This document shows positions 1 through 9,191 of a stretch of 64,000 bases of DNA, in pieces (position 1 is the stretch's first letter; each line of letters starts with the position of its first letter). The stretch comes from [Eubacterium] siraeum (GTDB lineage Bacteria; Bacillota; Clostridia; Oscillospirales; Ruminococcaceae). The stretch covers positions 2,630,743-2,694,742 of the forward strand of contig CP102281.1 in assembly GCA_025150425.1 (NCBI GenBank), written 5' to 3'. The position numbers were made by a program, and so were the translations under genes. The notes beneath the pieces were generated by a model. The model made no database searches, had not been told where the DNA came from, and worked only from the letters and a program-made list of their open reading frames with translations.

Positions 1-882
1 ATGCTGCCAGTCAGCGCCGATTTTTTTATAGTTGTGCAGTCTTAATATATTCGACAGCGTTTTACGCATTGAGCGTCTGTCGGCTATCGCATCAACAAAA
101 CCGCTTTCAAGCAGGAATTCTGCCGTCTGGAAATCGTCGGGTAGCTTCTGCTTTATAGTGTCCTGTATAACACGTCTGCCCGCGAATCCTACAAGCACCT
201 TAGGCTCGGCAAGGATTATATCGCCAAGACTTGCAAAGGACGCTGTAACACCGCCTGTTGTGGGGTCGGTAAGCACCGTGATATAAAGTCCGCCTGCATC
301 GCTGTGACGTTTTACCGCACCGCTTGTCTTTGCCATCTGCATAAGGGAGATTATACCCTCCTGCATTCTCGCACCGCCCGACGCTGTGAAGAGTATAACG
401 GGCAGCTTATGCTCTGTGGCATATTCAAACGCTCTTGTTATCTTTTCACCTACAACACTGCCCATGCTCGCCATCATAAAATTGGAATCCATAATGCCGA
501 TGACCGCACGGTAGCCTCGTATAGTGCATTCGCCCGTCACTACTGCGTCCTTAAGTCCCGTGCTTTCCTGCATACCCTTTATCTTCTTCTCATAGTCGGG
601 GAAGCCGATAGGATTCAGTGACACCATATTTTCGTCAAACGGCTTGAAGCTGTCCTTGTCAACCGTTATATCAAGACGCTCCTTAGCGGAAAGCCTTGCG
701 TGATAATTGCAGACAGGGCAGGTTTTCTTACGCTTTTCAAACTCGTCCATATAGAACACGTTCTGACAGCGGGGACATTTGAACAGCAGGTCCTTGGGTA
801 TTTCGGGAGCGGAGGAATCCGCCACGTCCTTCTGTTCCTCATTAAAACGGTCCTTGACCATTTTAAACAGATCTTCTAACAA
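1..882 (-). CDS. accD: Acetyl-CoA carboxylase carboxyltransferase beta subunit (partial, C-terminus off window)
   Basis: Transfers the carboxyl group from carboxybiotin to acetyl-CoA to give malonyl-CoA, the first step of fatty acid synthesis in the cytosol. The reading frame is open from 882 to the window edge (294 codons). Near the N-terminus it has the zinc ribbon CPRC...CPVC that defines bacterial AccD, followed by the crotonase-like carboxyltransferase core (TASGGARMQEG, GGVTASFASLGD, GFAGRRVIQ). I chose the TTG at 882-880 because AAGGCGG lies about 8 nt upstream; the first ATG is at 861. It is the last visible gene of the fab/acc operon, separated from accC by a 194-bp gap that holds a GC-rich repeat. 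Whether accA follows, or is fused, cannot be seen. Confidence 0.93.
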   Translation of the reverse strand, partial: MLEDLFKMVKDRFNEEQKDVADSSAPEIPKDLLFKCPRCQNVFYMDEFEKRKKTCPVCNYHARLSAKERLDITVDKDSFKPFDENMVSLNPIGFPDYEKKIKGMQESTGLKDAVVTGECTIRGYRAVIGIMDSNFMMASMGSVVGEKITRAFEYATEHKLPVILFTASGGARMQEGIISLMQMAKTSGAVKRHSDAGGLYITVLTDPTTGGVTASFASLGDIILAEPKVLVGFAGRRVIQDTIKQKLPDDFQTAEFLLESGFVDAIADRRSMRKTLSNILRLHNYKKIGADWQH

Positions 883-944
883 TTAAAGCACCGCCTTTAT
901 TGCTCAAATCAAATAATAACATTATCTGTCGATAGATTCAAGGG

Positions 945-1040
945 TATTAACCCATCCCCCTTGCCCCCTTCCCGGGAAGGGGGGAGATATGGGGGCTACC
1001 GCCCCTCAACCCTGTCGGGGGCTACGCCCCTGCGACCCTA
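945..1040 (-). repeat. GC-rich dispersed repeat inside the acc operon (copy 1)
   Basis: Read on the minus strand, this is a run of G/C hairpins (GGGGCGTAGCCCCC, GGGGCGGTAGCCCC, CCCTTCCCGGGAAGGG). The same order of elements is found on the plus strand at 39977-40075 with near identity in the first 40 bases. It lies between accC and accD, so it is probably transcribed within the operon and could fold strongly. No coding potential was seen. Confidence 0.8.
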
Positions 1041-1076
1041 TTGTAGATTATATTTTATCTGCTTTGTAATGTTTTA

Positions 1077-2426
1077 TCAATAATTCGTCAGATCCTTGCG
1101 GTTAAGGAAGCCTATATCGAAATTACCGCTTTCGACATCCTCGTCACGCAGGAGATTAAGCTGAAAATCAATGTTGGTATTGATACCCTCTATGAGAAAT
1201 TCGGAGAGGGCGACCTTCATCTTCTGGATAGCCTCTTTCCTGTCCTCGCCCTTTACAAGCACCTTTGCTATCATACTGTCATAGTAAGGGGGTATCTCGT
1301 AGCCCTGATATACCGCCGTATCAATACGCACGCCGAAACCGCCGGGCATATGGATCGACTTTATCTTACCGGGGCAGGGGCGGAAGTTGTTCTTAGGCTC
1401 TTCCGCATTTATACGGCACTCGATAACGTGGCCGCTGAGCTTTATATCCTCCTGCTTATACTGCAGGGGAAGTCCTGCGGCGATGTTTATCTGCGCCTTT
1501 ACAAGATCCACGCCGGTCACCATTTCGGTTACGGGGTGTTCGACCTGTATTCTTGCGTTCATCTCCATAAAGTAGAAGTTTAAATCCTTGTCTACAAGGA
1601 ATTCTACCGTTCCTGCGTTTGCATAGCCGCAAGCCTTTGCCGCTCTTACTGCCGCTTCTCCCATTCTCCGACGGAGATCCTCTGTCATAATGGGGCTGGG
1701 GCTTTCTTCAAGCACCTTCTGATTACGGCGCTGTAACGAGCAGTCACGCTCACCGAGATAAATTACATTTCCGTGCTCGTCCGCAAGGAGCTGTATCTCG
1801 ACGTGTCGGGGATTTACAATGAACTTCTCGATATATATATCATCGTTTGCAAAGAACTGTTTAGCCTCCTGCTTTGCGGCGGTCATTGCCGCTTCAAGCT
1901 CTTCGGGCTTTTCAACAAGTCTTATGCCTCGTCCGCCGCCGCCTGCGCTCGCCTTTACCATTATCGGATAGCCGATCTTTGCGGCAATCTCCTGAGCCTC
2001 CTCAAGCGTCCCAACAACACCGTCGGAGCCGGGAACTACGGGAACGTCGTTTTCTATCATCGTCTTCTTTGCGTTTGCCTTATCACCCATAGCATCCATA
2101 GCGTCAGCGCCGGGACCTATGAACTTTATTCCGCACTTGTCGCAAAGACGTACAAAGTGGCTGTTTTCGGAAAGAAAACCGAAGCCGGGATGAATTGCCT
2201 GTGCGCCCGTTATCTCGCAGGCGGCAAGCAGTGCCTTTGAATTAAGATAGCTGTCCTTTGACGGAGCAGGTCCTATACATACCGCCTCGTCAGCTATCTG
2301 TGCGTGGAGCGCAGTCTTGTCGGCTGTCGAATATACTGCGACAGTCTTTACTCCAAGCTCTCTGCACGCACGGATTATTCTTATAGCAATCTCGCCTCTG
2401 TTGGCGATCAGAATCTTATTGAACAT
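1077..2426 (-). CDS. accC: Acetyl-CoA carboxylase, biotin carboxylase subunit
   Basis: ATP-dependent carboxylation of the biotin carried on AccB. The protein is 449 residues, the usual family length. It starts with the typical [19 protein letters not shown], has the ATP-grasp glycine-rich loop [14 protein letters not shown] near residue 160-175, and the catalytic stretch [14 protein letters not shown] near residue 290. Its start lies 18 bp after the fabZ stop, so it is in the same operon as accB, fabZ and accD. The partner AccB is two genes upstream. Confidence 0.97.
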   Translation of the reverse strand: MFNKILIANRGEIAIRIIRACRELGVKTVAVYSTADKTALHAQIADEAVCIGPAPSKDSYLNSKALLAACEITGAQAIHPGFGFLSENSHFVRLCDKCGIKFIGPGADAMDAMGDKANAKKTMIENDVPVVPGSDGVVGTLEEAQEIAAKIGYPIMVKASAGGGGRGIRLVEKPEELEAAMTAAKQEAKQFFANDDIYIEKFIVNPRHVEIQLLADEHGNVIYLGERDCSLQRRNQKVLEESPSPIMTEDLRRRMGEAAVRAAKACGYANAGTVEFLVDKDLNFYFMEMNARIQVEHPVTEMVTGVDLVKAQINIAAGLPLQYKQEDIKLSGHVIECRINAEEPKNNFRPCPGKIKSIHMPGGFGVRIDTAVYQGYEIPPYYDSMIAKVLVKGEDRKEAIQKMKVALSEFLIEGINTNIDFQLNLLRDEDVESGNFDIGFLNRKDLTNY

Positions 2427-2444
2427 ACAGCGTTTGCCTTCCGT

Positions 2445-2873
2445 TTACTTGATAGCAAAGGTGATCTCTGCGGATACCGCCTTTTCACCGTTTACTGTGG
2501 CAAGAGCCTTGCCGACACCGATAGGACCTTTGACCTTTATTATCTCGACTTCGAGCTTTAAAAGATCGCCGGGTACTACCTGTCTTCTGAACTTAGCGTC
2601 CTTGACACCGCCGAACAGACCTATCTTGCCCTTGTTTTCGGGGAGTGCAAGCATTGCCACTGCGCCTGCCTGTGCAAGCATCTCAAGCATAAGTACGCCG
2701 GGTACTACGGGGTATCCGGGGAAGTGTCCCTTGAACCAGAACTCGTCATCTTTCATATACTTTGTGGCAACCACACGCTGACCGGGTTCCATTTCTTCGA
2801 TAGTATCAATAAGCAGGAACGGATCTCTGTGAGGGATTATCTCCATTATCTGCTCTTTATTCATAAGCGACAT
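2445..2873 (-). CDS. fabZ: 3-hydroxyacyl-ACP dehydratase FabZ
   Basis: Dehydrates 3-hydroxyacyl-ACP to trans-2-enoyl-ACP in the elongation cycle. The 142-residue hot-dog fold protein carries the catalytic His in IPHRDPFLLID and the catalytic Glu in the helix PGVLMLEMLAQAG, which together identify FabZ. GGAGG sits 7 nt before the ATG. It lies between accB and accC, a common gene order in Clostridia. No FabA is seen, so how unsaturated chains are made is not shown by this window. Confidence 0.96.
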   Translation of the reverse strand: MSLMNKEQIMEIIPHRDPFLLIDTIEEMEPGQRVVATKYMKDDEFWFKGHFPGYPVVPGVLMLEMLAQAGAVAMLALPENKGKIGLFGGVKDAKFRRQVVPGDLLKLEVEIIKVKGPIGVGKALATVNGEKAVSAEITFAIK

Positions 2874-2886
2874 ATACAGTCCTCCG

Positions 2887-3363
2887 TTATTCTATTATGA
2901 TGAGCGGCTGACCGAATTCAACAGCCTCTCCGTCCTTTACGGCAATAGACTTTACAGTGCCGGAAATATCCGCCTGTATCTCGTTCATTACCTTCATACT
3001 CTCAACGATGCATACTGTGTCGCCCTCGTTTACCTTATCGCCGACCTTTACAAATGGAGGCTTTGTGGGGGAGGGGGCAGAGTAGAATGTGCCGACAATG
3101 GGGCTTTTTATGCTCTTGCCTGTATCGGCAGGTGCCGCAGCAGGAGCCTGTGTCTGCGGTGCAGATGTCGGTACTGCGGGAGCAGCCGCCATAGCCATAG
3201 GAGGCATTGCGGGCATCACAGGGGGCGCAGGAGGGGGATTCTTCTGACCAAGCTCAAGCTCGAACTTGTCATTCTTTACATACATATAGGACAGACCGCT
3301 GTCCTTCATAATACCGATAAATTCCTTTACGGCATCGGTAAGCGAATTAGTTTCAAACTGCAT
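2887..3363 (-). CDS. accB: Biotin carboxyl carrier protein of acetyl-CoA carboxylase
   Basis: Carries biotin between the biotin carboxylase and the carboxyltransferase. The 158-residue protein has an N-terminal acidic part, a flexible Pro/Ala linker at about residues 43-80, and a C-terminal biotinyl domain. The biotin-accepting Lys is K124 in the motif ESMKVMNEI. The linker is typical of the family. The gene lies directly after fabF (18 bp) and before fabZ (13 bp). Confidence 0.96.
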   Translation of the reverse strand: MQFETNSLTDAVKEFIGIMKDSGLSYMYVKNDKFELELGQKNPPPAPPVMPAMPPMAMAAAPAVPTSAPQTQAPAAAPADTGKSIKSPIVGTFYSAPSPTKPPFVKVGDKVNEGDTVCIVESMKVMNEIQADISGTVKSIAVKDGEAVEFGQPLIIIE

Positions 3364-3381
3364 ATTATGTCAACCTTTCTC

Positions 3382-4617
3382 TTAGTCCTCTACGGGAGCA
3401 AATGCTATACAAGCGTTATGACCGCCGAAACCGAGCGAATTGCTGAGTGCGCCTGTTATCTTCATATCTCTCGTGCCGTCAGCCGCATAGTCAAGATCGC
3501 ATTCGGGATCTGCCACCTTAAGACCTAATGTGCGGTGTACCTTGCTGTTCTTTATCTGAAGGGCGCAGGCTACCGCTTCTACACCGCCTGCCGCACCTAA
3601 TAGGTGACCTGTCATTGACTTTGTGGAGTTGATGACCATATTCTTTGCGTGTTCGCCGAATACCAGCTTTACAGCGGCTGTTTCGGTCTTATCGTTCATA
3701 GGTGTGGATGTGCCGTGTGCATTTACATAGTTGAAGGTTTCGGGCGCTCTGCCTGATTCCTTTACAGCGAACTCCATAGCCTTTGCGCCGCCCTTGCCCT
3801 CGGGGTCGGGGCTTGTTTCGTGGTAAGCATCGCAGGTCGCACCGTAGCCGATGACCTCAGCATAGATGTTTGCGCCTCTTGCCTTTGCGTGTTCGTATTC
3901 TTCAAGAATTACGATACCGCTTCCGTCGCCGAGAACGAAGCCGCTTCTCTCTGCGTCAAAGGGGATGCTTGCTCTGTCAACATCGGTCGACTTTGTTATA
4001 GCGTGCATATTGTTGAAGCCTGCATAGGCAAAGCCTATCGAGCATTTCTCTGTGCCGCCTGCTATGGCAACGTCCATATAGCCGTTCTTTATAGCGTGGA
4101 ATGCCTCGCCTATAGCGTGTGTACCGCTGGCGCAGGCAGATACTGTGCAGTAGTTTACGCCCTTGAAGCCTGTACGGATGGCAACCGTACCTGCCGCCAT
4201 ATTGCCTATCATCTTGGGGATAGTGAATACCGAAACTCTCTTGTTGCCCTTGTTGTGATATGCGAGAAGCTCTTCCTGCGTTGTTTCCATACCGCCTATA
4301 CCCGAGCCGATTATTACGCCGCATCTGTAAGGGTCGAGATCCTTGAAGTCGCTTCCTGCATCCTTTATAGCCTTGTCAGCCGCATATACGGCATACTGTG
4401 TGATTATATCTGTACGGCGAAGCTCTTTCTTGTCAAAAAGGCCGTCTGCGCTGAAATCCTTTACGGAAGCCTTTACGTTAAGCTCTTCGCTCTGGCCGGG
4501 GAACCACTGCTCTAATGTAAAGCCGTGCTTGCCCTCCATAAGACTGTTCCAGAATTCTTCCTTGGTGTTTCCTATGGGGCTTACTACGCCCACACCGGTA
4601 ATTACAACTCTGCTCAT
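3382..4617 (-). CDS. fabF: Beta-ketoacyl-ACP synthase II
   Basis: Condenses malonyl-ACP with a growing acyl-ACP. The 411-residue thiolase-fold protein shows the Cys-His-His triad: C162 in VSACASGTH, H301 in VNAHGTSTP and H338 in MTGHLLGAAGG. The length matches FabF. It stands 28 bp downstream of fabG and is followed by accB. It is probably the only elongating synthase in this operon, with FabH as the initiating enzyme. Confidence 0.97.
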   Translation of the reverse strand: MSRVVITGVGVVSPIGNTKEEFWNSLMEGKHGFTLEQWFPGQSEELNVKASVKDFSADGLFDKKELRRTDIITQYAVYAADKAIKDAGSDFKDLDPYRCGVIIGSGIGGMETTQEELLAYHNKGNKRVSVFTIPKMIGNMAAGTVAIRTGFKGVNYCTVSACASGTHAIGEAFHAIKNGYMDVAIAGGTEKCSIGFAYAGFNNMHAITKSTDVDRASIPFDAERSGFVLGDGSGIVILEEYEHAKARGANIYAEVIGYGATCDAYHETSPDPEGKGGAKAMEFAVKESGRAPETFNYVNAHGTSTPMNDKTETAAVKLVFGEHAKNMVINSTKSMTGHLLGAAGGVEAVACALQIKNSKVHRTLGLKVADPECDLDYAADGTRDMKITGALSNSLGFGGHNACIAFAPVED

Positions 4618-4645
4618 TTTTTGTATTTCCTTTCGTGGCTTGTCT

Positions 4646-5380
4646 TTACATTGATAAGCCGCCGCTTATCTCTATTACCTGACCTGTTACATAGCTTGCA
4701 TCCTTTGAAGCAAGGAATGATACAACGCCTGCTATCTCTTCAACTTCGCCGCATCTGCCCATAGCTATCTGCTTTACCATTGCCGCTCTCAGCTCTTCTG
4801 AAAGAGCATCTGTCATTGCTGTGTGGATAAATCCGGGCGCTACTGCGTTACAGGTGATGTTTCTCGGACCAAGCTCCTTTGCTGTGGTCTTTGTCATACC
4901 GATTATAGCCGCCTTTGTAGCGGAGTAGTTCATCTGACCGGGGTTGCCGTAAAGACCTGCTACGCTTGCAAGGTTGATAATTCTGCCGCTGCGCTGTTTC
5001 ATCATAACAGAGCCTACGAGCTTTGTCATATTGAATACGCTTTTCTGGTTTACCGCAACAACGAGGTCGTAGTTTTCTTCGCTCATTCTTACAAGCAGAC
5101 CGTCACGGGTTATACCTGCGTTGTTAACGAGTACGTCAATACTGCCGAAATCGGCTTTTACGCTCTTTACGAATGCTTCACACTGATCGTACTTTGATAC
5201 GTCAGCGATGTACTTTTCGCACTTTACACCTTCTGCTTTTATCTTGTCGATTATATCGTTGTTTTCAAAGCAGCTCTCGGCGATGTCGTTTAATGCGATG
5301 TCATATCCGTCCTTTGCAAGACGGAGAGCTATTGCCGCACCTATTCCTCTTGCAGAGCCTGTGATGATTGCAGTTGCCAT
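4646..5380 (-). CDS. fabG: 3-oxoacyl-ACP reductase
   Basis: NADPH-dependent reduction of 3-ketoacyl-ACP. The 244-residue short-chain dehydrogenase has the nucleotide motif ITGSARGIGAAIA, the structural motif NNAGI near residue 87-90, and the catalytic S139, Y152 and K156 (YSATK). Gene order fabK-fabG-fabF supports FabG rather than another SDR. Confidence 0.96.
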   Translation of the reverse strand: MATAIITGSARGIGAAIALRLAKDGYDIALNDIAESCFENNDIIDKIKAEGVKCEKYIADVSKYDQCEAFVKSVKADFGSIDVLVNNAGITRDGLLVRMSEENYDLVVAVNQKSVFNMTKLVGSVMMKQRSGRIINLASVAGLYGNPGQMNYSATKAAIIGMTKTTAKELGPRNITCNAVAPGFIHTAMTDALSEELRAAMVKQIAMGRCGEVEEIAGVVSFLASKDASYVTGQVIEISGGLSM

Positions 5381-5425
5381 TGATTTTCTCCTTTTTTTAT
5401 CATTTTATTGTTTTATAGTTTTATC

Positions 5426-6352
5426 TTACTTGTTCAGCAGTTTTTCAGCCTCTGCGAACATTTCTTCCACTATTTCCTTTGCAGGCTGTACCTTCTTTAC
5501 CATACCTGCGATAGCGCCGCATAAGAACGAGCCTTCCTCAAGGTTGCCGTCCTGTACTGCCTTACGCAGTGAGCCGAGCGTTATCTGCTCGAATTCATCG
5601 GGTGTTATCGTTCCGTTCATCTCGCCGCTTGCGAGCTTCTTCGAGAACTTTGTCTTTACGTTACGGCAGGGATGACCTGTCGTTCTGCCTGTTACTATAC
5701 TGTCTGTATCCTTTGCGTCAACAACCAGCTGTTTATATGTAGGATGAATCTGGCACTCCTCTGCGGCAAGGAATCTTGTTCCTACCTGTACGCCCTCTGC
5801 GCCGAGCATAAAGCTGGCGGCAATTCCTCTGCCGTCTGCGATACCGCCTGCGGCGATAACGGGGATGGATACAGCGTCAACTACCTGCGGAACAAGGCAC
5901 ATAGTGGTGTTTTCGCCTATGTGTCCGCCTGATTCTGTTCCCTCTGCGATTACTGCGGACGCACCGCTTCTTTCCATTCTCTTTGCGAGTGCAACACTGG
6001 GTACTACGGGGATAACCTTGATACCTGCGTTGTTCCACGCCTCCATAAACTTGCCGGGGTTGCCCGCACCGGTCGTTATCATCGGAACCTTTTCGTCTAT
6101 AACGAGCTGTGCAAGATCCTCTGCATTGGGGCTCATAAGCATTATATTAACGCCGAAGGGCTTATCTGTCAGCGACTTAGCTCTTCTTATCTGATCTCTC
6201 AGATAATCAATAGGAGCAGAACCGCCTGCGATTATACCTACTCCGCCTGCGTTTGAAACAGCCGCCGCAAGTGTGCTTTCGGCTATCCATGCCATACCGC
6301 CCTGGAATATGGGGTACTTTATACCGAGTAATTTTGTGATCCTTGTTTCCAT
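5426..6352 (-). CDS. fabK: Enoyl-ACP reductase II (FMN-dependent, FabK type)
   Basis: Performs the last reduction in each elongation round with FMN and NAD(P)H. The 308-residue TIM-barrel protein resembles nitronate monooxygenase (GGMAWIAESTLAAAVSNAGGVG at the start, then GGIADGRGIAAS and the phosphate site GAEGVQVGTRF). Its position between fabH and fabG argues for FabK rather than a nitronate monooxygenase. No FabI was seen, so this is likely the enoyl reductase of the strain. Confidence 0.93.
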   Translation of the reverse strand: METRITKLLGIKYPIFQGGMAWIAESTLAAAVSNAGGVGIIAGGSAPIDYLRDQIRRAKSLTDKPFGVNIMLMSPNAEDLAQLVIDEKVPMITTGAGNPGKFMEAWNNAGIKVIPVVPSVALAKRMERSGASAVIAEGTESGGHIGENTTMCLVPQVVDAVSIPVIAAGGIADGRGIAASFMLGAEGVQVGTRFLAAEECQIHPTYKQLVVDAKDTDSIVTGRTTGHPCRNVKTKFSKKLASGEMNGTITPDEFEQITLGSLRKAVQDGNLEEGSFLCGAIAGMVKKVQPAKEIVEEMFAEAEKLLNK

Positions 6353-6376
6353 TGTTTTTATCCTTTCAGCTGTGGA

Positions 6377-7375
6377 TTAATATTCGAAAATAGTTGCGCC
6401 GTAGGTAAGTCCTGCACCGAAGCCGACAAGGCATATCTTCATGCCGCGCTTAAGCCTGCCCTGGCGGTCAAGCTCCGCAAGGCACATAGGAATACACGAG
6501 CTTGATGTGTTGCCGTGTGTTTCAAGATTTGTGAATACCTTGTCAAGATCAACGTTCATCTTCTTGAGTGCGGACTGGATTATTCTTATATTCGCCTGAT
6601 GGGGAATAACAAGATCTATATCATCAAGAGATACACCGGAATGTTCGCATACATATTCTACCGCATTCGCCATAGCGTCAACGGCGAACTTGTATACCTC
6701 CTTTCCGTCCATCTGTAAATAACGCTCCTTGTTCGGAGTGTCTATTATATCCTTAAGGCAGTCGTCACCCTTGAAATAGGGGTTGTTCCTGTCGTAGAAA
6801 TTCTTGCAGTAAAGGCTCTGGAGCATATCGCCCTCTGCGCCGGAGTGGCTGTAGTATTCCTTGCCCTCTCCTTTTTCGATAACTACCGCACCTGCGCCGT
6901 CACCGAAAAGTATGCAGCTTGCTCTGTCCGTATAGTCTATCTGACTTGTCAGACGTTCGCTGGCTACAATCAGCACCGTCTTGTAGGTATCGTTTGCAAG
7001 GAAGTTTCTTGCAATGTCAACCGCTGTTATAAAGCCTGTGCAGGCGGTATTTACGTCCATGCAGGCACAGGGCTGTGCGCCGATCAGGTTTTGTACAAGG
7101 CAGGCTGTGTTAGGATAATAGAAGTCGGGCGAGCAGGTCGAAACAATGATGCAGTCTATATCCTTCGCCGTCTTTCCTGCGCTTGCAAGTGCGGCCTTTG
7201 CCGCCTCGGCAGCCATTATGAAATTGGGCTTGTCGGGGCTCATACGTCTTTCACGGATACCAGTCCTTGTGGTTATCCATTCGTCTGTAGTATCAATGAA
7301 CTTTGTGAACATTTCATTGGTGACTACGGTTTCGGGAGTGTATTCTCCCGTACCCAGTATCGTTATACCGTTCAT
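6377..7375 (-). CDS. fabH: Beta-ketoacyl-ACP synthase III
   Basis: Starts fatty acid synthesis by condensing acetyl-CoA or a branched acyl-CoA with malonyl-ACP. The 332-residue protein has the Cys of the triad at C112 (VNTACTGF), the His in VIPHQANIRI and the Asn in ETHGNTSSS. It is the first gene of the minus-strand operon; fabD reads divergently from the other side of a 300-bp gap. No acpP gene is found anywhere in the window, although it often sits in such clusters. Confidence 0.96.
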   Translation of the reverse strand: MNGITILGTGEYTPETVVTNEMFTKFIDTTDEWITTRTGIRERRMSPDKPNFIMAAEAAKAALASAGKTAKDIDCIIVSTCSPDFYYPNTACLVQNLIGAQPCACMDVNTACTGFITAVDIARNFLANDTYKTVLIVASERLTSQIDYTDRASCILFGDGAGAVVIEKGEGKEYYSHSGAEGDMLQSLYCKNFYDRNNPYFKGDDCLKDIIDTPNKERYLQMDGKEVYKFAVDAMANAVEYVCEHSGVSLDDIDLVIPHQANIRIIQSALKKMNVDLDKVFTNLETHGNTSSSCIPMCLAELDRQGRLKRGMKICLVGFGAGLTYGATIFEY

Positions 7376-7428
7376 ATCCTTTTCCTTCCGTGCGGCGTTC
7401 CTGACTGCCGTATATTATATATTAATTG

Positions 7429-7457
7429 TTGATTTTATTCTCTTTTTGTTGTATAAT
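7429..7457 (+). promoter_or_regulatory. Predicted sigma-A promoter for fabD
   Basis: TTGATT (7429-7434), 17-bp spacer, TATAAT (7452-7457). It would start a transcript near 7465 and give fabD a leader of about 210 nt. That leader contains the hairpin CTGCGGA/TCCGCAG at 7468-7489 with possible outer pairing GTAACT/AGTTAC, and the 18-bp near-palindrome CAATTATTTGCATAATTG at 7558-7575, which could be an operator. It does not match the FapR or FabT boxes I know. Confidence 0.55.
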
Positions 7458-7675
7458 AAATCAGTAACTGCGGATTTTATCGTCCGCAGGGCATAGTTAC
7501 CCCATAAGGCAAACGTGCTTATATTTCATTTTACTCTATTTCGGTACTGTTTGTCAACAATTATTTGCATAATTGTATCGCAACAGAGTAAACAGTGACA
7601 TTATATTTCAGAATTTCTGCAATATATGACAAATTATACCATTAAAATAATTAAACTACAAGGAGAAACAGAAAA

Positions 7676-8614
7676 ATGGCAGATAAGACAAAAACCATAT
7701 TCCTTTTTTCAGGACAAGGCTCGCAGTACAAAGATATGGGTAAGGAATTTTACGATACCATACCCGAATGCAAAAAGGTAATCGAGCTTGGCAGTGATAT
7801 TCTCGGCTTTGACCTTGCCGCTAAGATATTCGGCGGAGATGAAAAGGAGCTTTCACGCACGATAATCTCACAGCCTGCTATACTCGCAATGTCGCTTATG
7901 GCGCTTGAAGCGGCTAAATCAAAGGGTATTGAGGCATCGGCTGTTGCGGGACACTCTCTCGGAGAATATGCGGCAATGGCGGCAAGCGGTATGCTGACAT
8001 ACGAGAACGCATTCAGAGCGATAAAGTACCGTAGCGAAGCTATGGACAAGGCGGCTCAGGCTAACCCCGGAGGAATGGCGGCTGTTCTCGGTCTTAAGGC
8101 TGATGTTATTGAGCAGACTTGTAAGGAGATTGAGGACGGCGGAGAATATGTTACTCCCGTAAACTACAATTCGCCTGTACAGACCGTTATCGCAGGTACT
8201 GCGGCAGGTATCGAAAAGGCTAAGGAAGCACTTTCGGCAAAGGGCGCAAAGCGTATAGTTCCTCTTGCCGTTTCCGCCGCCTTCCACTCAAGGCTCATGG
8301 CAGGCGCATCGGAGGAATTTGCGGTAAAGGTAAAGGATATCCCGTTCAATGCGCCCTCGATGAAGTTCTACTGCAACGTATACGGAAACGAACTTACAGA
8401 CTTCTCGGATATGCCCGCTTATCTTGCAAAACATATCTGCTCACCCGTAAGATTTACATCAGAGCTTGATGTCATCTCGAAGGACGGTTACGATACCTAT
8501 ATCGAACTTGGTCCGGGCAAGGTGCTGACCGGTCTTGTAAAGAAAACTCTTGACGGTGTTACGGCTGTAAACGTTGAAAACATTGATACGCTCGAAAAGG
8601 CGGCGGCTCTCTGA
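7676..8614 (+). CDS. fabD: Malonyl-CoA:ACP transacylase
   Basis: Loads malonyl groups onto ACP. The 312-residue protein has the oxyanion motif FSGQGSQ near residue 12, the nucleophile S94 in GHSLGEY, and the catalytic H204 in AAFHSRL. It is divergent from the rest of the fab operon, which is less usual. An AAGGAG site precedes the ATG. The PAP2 gene starts within its stop codon (TGATG), so the two are translationally coupled. Confidence 0.96.
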   Translation: MADKTKTIFLFSGQGSQYKDMGKEFYDTIPECKKVIELGSDILGFDLAAKIFGGDEKELSRTIISQPAILAMSLMALEAAKSKGIEASAVAGHSLGEYAAMAASGMLTYENAFRAIKYRSEAMDKAAQANPGGMAAVLGLKADVIEQTCKEIEDGGEYVTPVNYNSPVQTVIAGTAAGIEKAKEALSAKGAKRIVPLAVSAAFHSRLMAGASEEFAVKVKDIPFNAPSMKFYCNVYGNELTDFSDMPAYLAKHICSPVRFTSELDVISKDGYDTYIELGPGKVLTGLVKKTLDGVTAVNVENIDTLEKAAAL

Positions 8615-9189
8615 TGATTGAGAGTATAACGGCGCTTGACCTGTCGATACTCGACTTTATCCGTAACACGCTTTCAAGTCCGGTTGCGGATATTATAATG
8701 AAGTGCCTCACATACAGCATAGAGTACGGTGCAATGGCTATCCTTGTGTTCATCGTTATGATGTTTGTTAAGAAAATGCGTAAGACGGGCTTTGCGGTAA
8801 TGGGAGCAACGCTCTCCGTACTGCTGTTCGGCGAGCTTATCCTGAAGCATATAGTCTGCCGCCCACGCCCGTTTGTCGTAAACAGTGCCATTGACATTAT
8901 CATAAAAGCACCGTCGGGATTTTCGTTCCCGTCAAGCCACACGGCGACCTGCTTTGCTATGGCGACGGCAATATATCTGTTTCATAAACGACTCGGCATT
9001 ATCGCATATATCTATGCATCGCTGGTCGCATTTTCGAGAATGTACCTTTATGTACACTATCCGTCGGATGTTTTCGGCGGAGTAATACTCGGTATATGCT
9101 GTGGCATAGGTGCGACAGCGCTTGTAAAGCTGATATGCAAAAAGACAGAAAATCAAAGAGAATCCGAAGCAGAACAAAAGGAGCAATAA
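8614..9189 (+). CDS. PAP2-family membrane phosphatase
   Basis: A 191-residue integral membrane protein with several hydrophobic segments and the three-part phosphatase signature: K-x6-RP in KHIVCRPRP, PSSHT, and SR-x5-H-x3-D in SRMYLYVHYPSD. Family members dephosphorylate lipid phosphates such as undecaprenyl pyrophosphate or phosphatidylglycerol phosphate; the substrate here cannot be told. The start overlaps the fabD stop by one base, and aroE follows after 2 bp. Confidence 0.9.
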   Translation: MIESITALDLSILDFIRNTLSSPVADIIMKCLTYSIEYGAMAILVFIVMMFVKKMRKTGFAVMGATLSVLLFGELILKHIVCRPRPFVVNSAIDIIIKAPSGFSFPSSHTATCFAMATAIYLFHKRLGIIAYIYASLVAFSRMYLYVHYPSDVFGGVILGICCGIGATALVKLICKKTENQRESEAEQKEQ

Positions 9190-9191
9190 AT

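Noticed and set aside
3820..4515. 231-codon open frame opposite fabF
   Set aside because: Shadow of a well-conserved gene; composition is Cys/Tyr-rich with no start signal.
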